Below, piece by piece: positions 26,307 to 35,730 of a DNA stretch of 64,000 nt. The stretch is from Pilaira anomala (Eukaryota; Mucoromycota; Mucoromycetes; Mucorales; Mucoraceae), in contig JAIXMQ010000001.1 in assembly GCA_025716855.1 (NCBI GenBank), positions 647,501-711,500 of the forward strand. The letters are read 5' to 3'. The translations under genes and the position numbers were made by a program. The notes beneath the pieces are model-generated. The model saw only the letters and a program-made list of their open reading frames with translations, was not told where the DNA came from and made no database searches. The number at the start of each line of letters is the position of its first letter. The stretch's first letter is position 1.

Positions 26307-26857
26307 ATGACTCAATACGAAGCTCCTAAACCAAGTTCAAAAATCATTATTGTAGGTGGTGGTTGCTTTGGTTTATCAACTGCACTAGCACTTGCTTCTG
26401 ACAAGTTAAAAAACTACACTGTGATAGTCTATGACCGAGAACAAATTCCTGTACGTGATGCTGCTTCTAATGGTAAAGTATATATATATGATTATAGATA
26501 TATTTTCCTTTTCAATTTGAATCGCTCATAATTTTAAACTATAGATATCAGCAAGGTAGTAAGAATGGATTATGGTGATAACAAATTATGCATGGAATTA
26601 GCAATTGACTCCATTGATATCTGGAACCAATGGAATAAGGAGAGCAAAGTACCTGTATATCATAATACGGGCATGCTTATCTTTTCTGGTGGCTCTAAGC
26701 TCTGTGAAAACGAATTGAATAGTTTAAAGCATATTCGAAATGCAGGACATAGTGATTGGGTCGAGGAATTAAGTGCAGGACAAATAACGGATCGGTATCC
26801 TTATTTAGAAAATTATGTAAAGAGTGGTGTTAGTGCTGCCTACTATAACAAAGTTGG

Positions 26858-26894
<37 letters not shown>

Positions 26895-27840
26895 ATACAT
26901 ATTTATGATTTTATCTAAATTTTGTTCTACTTACAACACATAGGTTGGTGTAATTCTTCAGAAGCAATTAAGCATGTGTATGAAAAATGTAAAGAGATTG
27001 GAGTTCAATTCGTTTTGGATGAAAAAAAAGGGAACTTTGAAAGTTTTGTATGTGAAGGTAGATCAGTTCGGGGTATTAAGACAAAGGATGGTAAGACTCA
27101 TACAGCAGACCGTGTGATCATGACGACTGGATCTTGGACACCTAGTTTACTTGATATGAAGCGACAAGTGATTGCCACAGGACAAGTCGTGATTCATTTC
27201 CGACCTTCAGACAAGATCAAAAAACTATTAGAGAATTTACCTGTTTGGTTTGGAGATTTCTCAAGAGCTGGCTTTTATGGTTTTCCTATCAACAGTGATG
27301 GTGTGATGAAAGTAGCTTTACATTCAACGGGTTATTTAAATCCAAGAGAATCGGATCAAGTGTCAGTACCTCGAACACAAAGTACACATGCTCAAGATAC
27401 TATTCCAATCCGTGCAGTACAAGACTTTCGAAATTTTTTAAGTAGTTTTTTACCCGTGACAGAGGAATTGGATATCACTTACTCACGTGTTTGTTGGTAT
27501 GCTGATTCAGTAGATGGTGAATTCATTGTGGCTCCTCATCCTGATTATGATGATTTAATTGTTGCCACTGGTGATTCAGGACATGCTATGAAGTATGTAA
27601 TCTTTTTTTTTTCGAGGGTACACAAAAAATAGAAATTAATTAAATTTATGTAGATTTCTTCCGATGATCGGTACAAGAATTGCTCAGATCGTAGAGAAAA
27701 TTGATAATGAGTATAGTCGAGCATGGGCATGGCGAATTATTGAACCTCGCGCCGGCTTTTATGATCGACCTATCTTGGGTGAATCTAATTCTATTACTAG
27801 AATGGTTACTTCAATAGATTTAAGATCATCCAAGCTTTAA
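26307..27840 (+). CDS. FAD-dependent amine oxidase, fructosyl-amino-acid/saccharopine oxidase family (paralog 2, PTS1)
   Basis: Exons 26307-26472, 26545-26859, 26944-27592, 27654-27840; 438 aa. The FAD motif is IIIVGGGCFGLST (GGGCFG residues 17-22), the putative covalent FAD cysteine is C344 in SRVCWYADSVDGEF, and the second motif is ATGDSGHAMKFLP. It matches paralog 1 along its whole length, with three intron positions shared. Two paralog 1 introns are absent here, so its exon 3 equals three exons of the paralog. The protein ends in SKL, a canonical peroxisomal PTS1, which fits an H2O2-producing oxidase. The 3' end faces the dienelactone hydrolase with only 22 bp between the stops. Confidence 0.88.
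26861..26890. repeat. (AT)n microsatellite at the start of an intron
   Basis: About 15 TA dinucleotides directly after the donor GT of paralog 2 intron 2. Confidence 0.85.
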
Positions 27841-27862
27841 ATTAAATAATAATAATGTTTAT

Positions 27863-28808
27863 TTACAAAGAAGCTTCTTTAAATAATTGGGAAAAGAAGT
27901 TAACAGTTAATTGAATGGCTTCATTTGCGCGTTTAGCATTTTGTTCGTTGGTATAGTCTGCACGAGCAGCACAGAATCCATGATGCATATCATTAAAACG
28001 AACCTCCTTACACTTGTCCCCAAAAGGTTTTTTGGCCAAGACGGCCATATATTCAGACTAAAAAATTAAGATTAGTATTTATTTCATCATCTTGTATCTC
28101 TCTCTCTCTTTTTTTTTTTTTTTTACCATATCAGGTTCATCCTTGGAAGGAAGGTTCAAAATGGGTGCACCAGCCTTTTCAGCATCTGAAATATCAACTA
28201 AAGAAGCATGAATAAGTGCAGCACCAATAAAGAAGGGCATGGTTGATGTCAATTGAACTGCAATCTAAAAGAAGTGGAGTGTCAATTTTTTTTTTTTTGG
28301 TTATTTTAGTAGTGGAGTTTTCTTAGTTTACCTTTGCACCCCAACAAAATCCAACAAGAGTAGCTGCCTTAACACCGGATTCTTTAAGATAAGATTCTAC
28401 ACGAAGAACATCAGGCATGACAACTTCAGTTGTAGCTTTAGCATGTAACCACTCCATGAACTTGGGTGGTTCACTCAATAAGGTTGCGCCAGCGTAATCA
28501 CCACGGAAAAAATCAGGTAACACGACTTTCCATCCACAATTTTTGGCTAAAATATCACAAAATTGCTTGGTGTTGGGACTACATACATAAAAAAAAAAGT
28601 TCAATATCTCTCTTCTTTTTTTTTTTAAAAAAAAAGTTATTTAAACTTACTGGAAACCGTAAATATCGTAAAAGACAAAAATGGCTTTAGTTGCATCTTT
28701 AGGACCTACAACATAAACAGGAAGATCATCTACGTTTACAACCTCGCCTTGAGGTGTATAGTTGGATTGAACAGGGGGGATTGTACAACAAGCTTTAGAA
28801 TAAGACAT
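27863..28808 (-). CDS. Dienelactone hydrolase family protein (AIM2-like)
   Basis: Exons 28808-28651, 28578-28332, 28264-28127, 28057-27863; 245 aa, the normal family length. The alpha/beta-hydrolase nucleophile is Cys131 in GFCWGAK, the acid is probably D177 in LPSKDEPDM, and the histidine is H207 in MHHGFCAAR. Other family blocks are FVFYDIYGFHPNTKQFCD and VLPDFFRGDYAG. Members hydrolyse dienelactones or small esters; the fungal substrate is generally unknown. There is no targeting signal; the C-terminus is FKEASL. Its 3' end abuts the PTS1 oxidase gene. Confidence 0.92.
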
Positions 28809-29941
28809 TTTTAAAGAGAAACAGAAAGAAGTGAAAAGAATTATGTCAAAACTCGATTGAAATGACAGCTTTAAATAACTAATAAAACGAGCTTAATTTA
28901 ATTCCCAGATTTTACTAATTCAGTTGATTACCAATCCTCCTCTTCGATATATAACTCCTTCGATATGATACAATTCCTCTTCTTCTTTGTTCATTTTTTA
29001 CAAAAGAAGTCTGCTTCATAAAATTATGACAAGTATCTTGTATTTACCAATTTAAAATGGAAGCTTTTAAAACATAACAAAAATATGTGAAAATACCAGT
29101 CCTGTAAATTAATCACATAATATAGACTTCTCGAAACAAAGGCGGTGAAACTTTTGTTAATTCTACAACGGCACTAAAAATTTATTTACGAGTATTATAC
29201 TTTTAGCTGCATAAAGAAGAAAATGATATTATAGCAACAGCATTGTCATTAATCAATACAGCACTTTAGAACATTGAACAGGATCTCGTGCTTTCAATAC
29301 CGTATAATCGTAGCTTATATTCTAGAGTATATATATCCATCGTTCCTAAAATGGTAAATAACAGATTTGTAACTAGAATTATCTAGAACCTGCGGCCTTA
29401 AGTAAAATAATGCATTTGGAAGCACTTACAGTGGCAGAAATGATTCACTAAACGCCGAATAACAAAAGAACAAGTCCGAAAAATCATTTCTTTTATTTTT
29501 CCCGCAATAAAAGCAGTAATAGCATCATTGACTACATTATGAATTAGCATGTAATCATTCCATTAGGTACTAATCTCTACTGTATTATCAAGAAGTATAT
29601 CGTCTATAAGGGTATCCATGCTCGTTTGAGCGCAAATTTGCATTGATGATTTTGTTGTTAGTTAAAAAAGATTTTTTTTTCAAAAAAAAGTAATAGATTT
29701 TAATATTAGCAAATTCTTCTGGTAAATATATTTAACTATTTTCCGGCACTTAGAAGTGTGTGTGAATGTACTAACAACCTATAATTTATCATTGGTTTAG
29801 TTGTGCAGTAAGCTTATTTTTTTTTTAGTAACAACAGTCATTTTCTTTGTGTAGCGTGATTGAAAGAAATCTCCACTTTAAAAAAACCTTTTTGGCAAAA
29901 GTTACCTTTTTTATTTCCCTTTTCCTTTCTATAAAAAAAAA
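28809..29941. other. Divergent intergenic region
   Basis: 1.1 kb between the divergent starts of the dienelactone hydrolase and the peptidase. No coding sequence or known element seen. The last 60 bp before 29942 are T/C-rich. Confidence 0.6.
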
Positions 29942-32435
29942 ATGATATTTAGAACTGTATTTGCTGTTCTTGTATTATTCAACGTTCTAGTGATGGCCAA
30001 AGTATTCACACCTTCTGACTTGATTCAGTTAGCAAGACCAGGTATTCCTGTTGCCTCTCCTAACGGTGAATATGCTGTTTATGCTCAGTCTGCATATAAT
30101 ATTTCAGACGCAAAGGTAACTATAAAAGAAAAGAAAAGAAGAAAAAAAAAAGATAGAAAGCACGTAAACAAATCTAATATAAACCCTTTTACGTGTAAAT
30201 TAAAGACTGTTAGAAACCTTTATCTTTTAAACATCAAAGAAGATTCTGTAAAAGAATTGACGAAACCAGTTTATGATATCTCTGACAGTGAACCTTTCTT
30301 TTTAGACGACCAACACGTCGCTTATTTTCATCATGATCCAAAGGAAGCTGTAGATCAGCTTTATGTCTTGGACTTGACTAAAAAAGATCAACCTGCTTAT
30401 CAACTCACTAATTTTCCTATTGCTTTTAGCAGTTTGAAATACAATGCCGAGCATAAATTATTAGCCTTTTCTGCTTATGTTTTTGATTCTTCTTCTTTGG
30501 ATGAAACTTTTGAAAAGGATAAGGAAATTGGGTCTACTAAAAAGGATACTGCAATGGCTTTTGATGAGCTTATGGTGAGGTATGTTTAAATGCACGTATG
30601 CTACACGTATACAATTTTTTTCAACGTAATAATTTCTAATTGGGGGTGCATATATGTTTATATAGACATTGGGATTCGTACGTTACTGAAAAGAAAAATT
30701 CAATTTTCACTGTTCGTCTTTCAATTGAAGATAACAAGTATAAGGTAGAAGGTAAACCAGTGAACTTATTAAAAGGAACTGGTTTGGAATCCCCTGTGTT
30801 CCCTCAAGGCGATGCTGGAGATTTCGATATTTCACCTGATGCTTCTCATATTGCCTTCCTTTCCAAAATCAACACAAGAGATAATGCTTGGCAAACTTCT
30901 GCTCACATCTATATTATCTCTACAGATGGTGAAGGAACACTTGTTTCTGTCAACTCAGATATTCCTGCCGCTTCTTCAAGCCCTCATTATACATCATCCG
31001 GTCAATTGGTTTATTTCCAAATGATGAAACCTCAATATGAAGCAGATCGTAACCGTATTACTGTTTACAACCCTGAAACTAAAGAAAGAAAGATCATTGC
31101 TGATTCATGGGACAGAAGTCCACATGAAGTTACTTCTTCACTTGATGCCAGTACTTTATATGTTACAGCAGAAGAACACGGTCGTAACAAGATCTTTGCA
31201 ATTGACCTCAAGACTGAATCCATTGAACCTTTGACACAAGAGAAATATGCCGCAGGTCTTCGTGTACTTCCTTCTGGAAATATCTTTTGTGGTGTGAGCT
31301 CAATGAAACATCCTATGATTCCTCATGTTTTAGATACCAAGACCAAAGAAATCAAGGCATTCTCGATTGAATCCAATTTGGCAGATACACTTGCCAATGT
31401 CAAGTTTTCTGACGCACAAGATGTTTGGTTCACAGGTGCATTAGATGAAAAAGTACATGGTTGGTATTTGAAACCAGCTCATTTCGAAGAAGGAAAGAAG
31501 TACCCTGTAGCCTTTCTAATTCATGGTGGTCCCCAAGGTGCTTGGAACGATAATTGGTCTACACGTTGGAACCCACAAATTTTTGCAGGTGCAGGTTATG
31601 GTGTGGTTGCTATTAATTTCCATGGTTCAACTGGGTATGGTCAAGCCTTTACGGATTCGATTGCTAATCATTGGGGATCTCATCCATTTTTCGATCTTGA
31701 GACAGGTCTTGATCATGTGTTGGAAAAGTATAATTACCTCGATTCAGAAAGAGTTGCTGGTTTAGGTGGTTCTTATGGTGGTTACATGGCAAATTGGATT
31801 AATGGTCATAGTAATAAATTCAAAGCACTTGTAAATCATGATGGTATCTTTTCTACGATGCAAGCATATTATACAACTGACGAACTTTACTTTCCCGAAC
31901 ATGAGGTAATTGTCTATATAAGAGTAGTAAGCTACTAAAATATTAATCATATTTCGATTTACTTAGTTTGGTGGCTCTCCTATTCATCCAGAAAATAGAG
32001 AAAGCGTTGAAAAATGGTCTCCTGCAAATTATGTTCAAAATTGGAAGACACCTACTTTGATTATTCACGGTAAAGATGACCTTTTATTGTCACTGGTATC
32101 ACAACTAATGATATTTATCTATATATATATACATCTTAGGTGGTAATGATTTTAGATTAACTACTTGTGAATCATTATCTACATTTACTGCACTTCAAAG
32201 ACAAAATGTACCTTCCCGATTCGTTTACTTTCCCGATGAAAATCATTGGGTTTTGAAGCCTGCCAATTCATTGAGATGGCATAAAGAAGGTAAAAATAAC
32301 TTAAAAAAAAAGAAAAAATTAATGAACTTATTTTATTTGTTTGTTCGGATTAATTTAAATTTACCTTTGATAGTACTTGAATGGATTGGTAAGTATACAA
32401 ATGAGAAACAACCTTCACTTCATAGCCAAATGTAA
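29942..32435 (+). CDS. Secreted dipeptidyl-peptidase 5-like prolyl oligopeptidase (S9 family)
   Basis: Six exons: 29942-30115, 30206-30579, 30666-31905, 31967-32069, 32140-32289, 32374-32435; 700 aa, typical for fungal DPP5. The N-terminal signal peptide is FRTVFAVLVLFNVLVMAKVF. A beta-propeller region is followed by the hydrolase domain, with FLIHGGPQGAWNDNWSTRWN and the oxyanion/nucleophile motif GLGGSYGGYMANW (S552). The acid is D634 in HGGNDFRLT and the histidine is H666 in FPDENHWVLKP. It cleaves dipeptides from the N-terminus of peptides outside the cell. Intron 1 (90 nt) contains no stop and keeps the frame, so retention would add 30 lysine-rich residues. I call it an intron because the family sequence continues smoothly across it. 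Confidence 0.92.
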
Positions 32436-32611
32436 ATAAAAAAAACAACTGGGTTTTAACTGTGTGTGTGTATTGTGTATTGTGTGTGCCCTATTTCTAT
32501 TTCTCTATTTTATTATTTTCTTTTTTATTTTTCTCTCTTTTTTTTTCTCTCTCTCACTTTAACTCTCACTCTCACTCTATCTCTATCTCTATCTCTTTTC
32601 CTGCAAATTCA

Positions 32612-34405
32612 ATGGGAACTGAATTAAATTCATCTGGACCTTCAGTCTGGTTACAACTTTCAAATGCACAACATGAGTTAGAGCAAACAACTTCAAATAC
32701 AACTTTGAACTCGAGTGAAACGGACTTTACGAATATTACTGCTACGACACAATCTTCTATACGAACAACTTCTTCTCATGTTCGAAAGTCAACTTCAGAT
32801 AATTCGGTTGAAGTAAATAAGAGAGATCCAGATCTAAGACAACAATATGATCAACGTCCAGAAAAAGTCCCGAATATTGCTTCTGAAATGGAAAAATGGT
32901 ATGCCATGACGGACAGGTAAAAAAAAAAAAAAAAAAAAAAAAATAGAACAATAACAATAACATTACTTTTATTGTATCTTAATATTCCTAATTTAGATAT
33001 GGTTTCTTGGATGACAATTCAACACTGGATATAAAGTAAATATAAAAATAGATTTTTTTTTTTAATATAGTAACACTTATAATTTATTTAGAGCAAAGGA
33101 AAAGGAAGTTGAACGGTCAGAGAAATGGGCTAAAATGTCGGAGAGTGTGATGATACACGATGAACATGCGCATAGTTTTACTTTTTCTGAAAAATTTAAA
33201 AAGAGAGTTTATAAAGGTATTCCTGATTGTTGGAGAAGAGAAGCTTGGTACTATCTAGTAACTGATTCTTTAAGAAATGCAAAAAATGATTTCAAATTAA
33301 GGTCAACTTACAACGTAAGTAAAAAAAAAAGAAAAAAACCCTCTTTTTGTTGAATCTTTTTTTTTTTTTTAATTTAATTTGACCAAAGTGATATAATATA
33401 TATAACGATTAGGAATTACTATTGAAAGAATCTTCGCATGAACGTCAAATTGATTTAGATATACCTAGAACTTTAGGAGATCATATCATGTTTAAACAAC
33501 GTTATGGTTCAGGGTAAATTATTTATTAAATTATTTATTTTTTGTTGTTATGGAAACACTAAAAAAAAAAAAACCTGTTATTAGACAACGTGCATTATTT
33601 AATGTACTTCGGGCGTTTGCAAATTATGATGAAGAAGTAGGTTACTGTCAAGGAATGACAAATATTGTGGCTACTATACTAATGTATTGTGAAGAAGAGG
33701 TAAACTATAAAACTCGTGTTTTTATATCAATATAAACCTATCTACTCACTTTTTCCTAATAGAAAGCATTTTTAATCCTTGTTCACATGTTTTTAAGAGA
33801 TAAATTACACAATTTATATATACCTGGATTTCCTATACTAATGGAGAGTTTTTATATTCAAGAACAATTATTAAAAAGATATTTACCGAAATTATATCAT
33901 CATCTGGTAAATGTGAAAGAAAGACTATGATAATACATATTTCAATATACTAAAGTAAAAAAAAAAAATCCATAGACTGATTTAGGCTTATCAAGTGATA
34001 TTTATTCTACCCGATGGTACATTACATTATTTTCAGGCGGTGTAGTTCGGTATCATACACTCTTGAGAATTTGGGATGTTTACTTTTTATGTGGTTATGA
34101 TATATTCTTTTTTGTTGCCATTGCGTTACTAAAAAGCTATGAAAGTGAGTAATTTTTTTTTTTACTTATTTATTAAATTATGAATTATTAACACATATTT
34201 TATTTTAGGTCGTCTTTTGGCAGGTGATCTCGATTCATGCATGGAGTTACTTGGTTCAACTATGTCTGTACCAGATGACAACCAATTTATAAGACATATT
34301 AAGAAGTTATTTGAAAAGAACGAAAGAAATGGCACAATCGATCAACTTCGGCAAGAATACCAAACTAAACATAATACGGCTACAACTACTACTACTACAT
34401 TTTAA
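32612..34405 (+). CDS. TBC-domain Rab GTPase-activating protein
   Basis: Eight exons: 32612-32916, 32997-33035, 33092-33314, 33413-33513, 33585-33699, 33763-33906, 33976-34144, 34209-34405; 430 aa. A Ser/Thr-rich N-terminus of about 90 residues precedes the TBC domain (about 150-390). The dual-finger residues are both present: R208 in IDLDIPRTLGDH and Q245 in VGYCQGMTNI. Other TBC blocks are VYKGIPDCWRREAWY, RWYITLFSGGVVRYHTLLRI and WDVYFLCGYD. It should stimulate GTP hydrolysis by a Rab; the target cannot be told. The start ATG (32612) is chosen because upstream in-frame sequence is CT-repeat translation. Confidence 0.9.
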
Positions 34406-34751
34406 TATTTAATTATATACATACGCACTCTTTTTTTTTTTTTTTTTTTTACTCTTTATAACATTTAGAAATAATAGTTTTAATAATAATTCTTACAATA
34501 ATATTAATCATAATTAAAGAAATAGTCTCATACATAGTCTCTGTTGTTTAACAGCGATTGGATAATCGCTTATGATATGTTAGTTACTGCGAAATGGCGA
34601 GATATTCTGAGTATAGTTTCCTTTTCGTTTCCAAAGCTGTTCATCATAATTACTTTATAGAAATAAATAAATTGATTCGGGAATTAACAGACTTAAAGAA
34701 AAGGCAAATTCATTGCGGATGAACTATTATTTTTTATTTAAGCTATTATGA

Positions 34752-34870
34752 TTATGCATTATCTTCGAGTGATTTTTTCAAGTAATCCCGACACTGCATA
34801 TATCTTAACTATTCTCTTTGAGCGACTTTTTCAAGTAATCCTGAAAGGAGTTTTTATGGCCCACGGTAAC
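34752..34870 (-). pseudogene. Two degenerate copies of the SUMO-protease C-terminus
   Basis: On the minus strand, 34870-34806 reads NSFQDYLKKSLKENS then stop, and 34790-34752 reads RDYLKKSLEDNA then stop, preceded by a block matching LKRIVK. The intact Ulp2-like gene at 35731-38651 ends ILKRIAKRNILQYREFLKKS plus L. At DNA level, GATTACTTGAAAAA...TC.CTC.AAGA recurs 53 bp apart. These appear to be tail copies separated from the functional tail by LINE fragments. The similarity is short, so moderate caution is needed. Confidence 0.45.
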
Positions 34871-35105
34871 TATTTCAGATATCATTGCCGTTCTCGTCTC
34901 CATGAATTTCCATAACATTCGATATATTCAAAAAGCTAGTTCTACGGCTCAAATGATCATTTACATTACTCTCGCCAACATTTGGAAAGGCCACTTTCAA
35001 AGCTCTTTTGGCTCTACTCCTTTCCTCGGTCAAGTTATCTACCTACAGACCAACCATGATATTAGCTCCCGCCTAGAAGAGGACCGCGTTCACTCAAGGC
35101 TGTAA
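34866..35105 (+). mobile_element. LINE (non-LTR retrotransposon) ORF2 C-terminal fragment, copy 1
   Basis: An open frame to a stop at 35105 with the end-of-ORF2 pattern seen in Mucorales LINEs: a hydrophobic helix with SSTAQMIIYITL, then LANIWKGHFQSSFGSTPFLG and a charged tail. No reverse-transcriptase catalytic motif lies upstream, so this is a 5'-truncated remnant. The similarity is from pattern memory, not a search. Confidence 0.5.
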
Positions 35106-35264
35106 TATGATCCTGACTTCCCCCTTAATTGTTCCTCTATTCTGAATCTTATTATTCAATTCCTTTTTCGTTATCTCATTCCCTCTCATTTATTTATACT
35201 ATTATCAATTTAACTTGCGCCTGCCTCTTGAATTAAGCCATTGCTTTTTTTTTTTTTTTTACAC

Positions 35265-35700
35265 GGAGCACGGTTCGCCTCTTCCCTCAGGTCTGGCCTT
35301 TTACTGCAGATGGTCTATCTCCTCCCGTTGAGTGGTCCAGGCACCCCATTACCTCTAACATCGTCAACTCTATAAGTTGGAAACAAGTATTAAAACAATA
35401 TTATCCTAACCTCCAGTTTACTTCAAAAGATATATACAAGTCACTGCGTCATCTTAAGATACCACCACATCTTCGCATTCCAAGTCCTAAGCAATTTTTC
35501 TCAGTCCTCTCAACTACATTATACCAACTGTGGATTATATATTGGCAACATGGAAATGATACTTCGTACACGTATCCTATGTTCCAAATTGAACCTTCCT
35601 CATTACAGATAATCACTCAGATCGAGCGATTACTACACATAGTTTATTATATTATCCTTTTTATTTTAAAATTTTTTACAAAGAAAAAATTTTACACGGA
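35265..35700 (+). mobile_element. LINE ORF2 C-terminal fragment, copy 2
   Basis: The frame reads RLFPQVWPFTADGLSPPVEW, then ITSNIVNSISWKQVLKQYYP, HLKIPPHLRIPSPKQFFSVL and STTLYQLWIIYWQHGN. This order (VWP...W.RHP, PS.K.FFS.L..TLYQLW..YWQ) is that of the region after the reverse transcriptase in Mucorales LINE ORF2. It partly repeats the W..H motif of copy 1, so two truncated insertions or a rearranged one are present. A TTTTACACGGAG motif occurs at both flanks (about 35258 and 35690). Confidence 0.55.
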
Positions 35701-35730
35701 GTAAAATAAATAATTTAAAAAAGAATATTT

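Noticed and set aside
30812..31765. Several alternative-frame open frames inside the peptidase gene
   Set aside because: They lie inside exon 3 of the clearly recognised S9 peptidase and have no family features.
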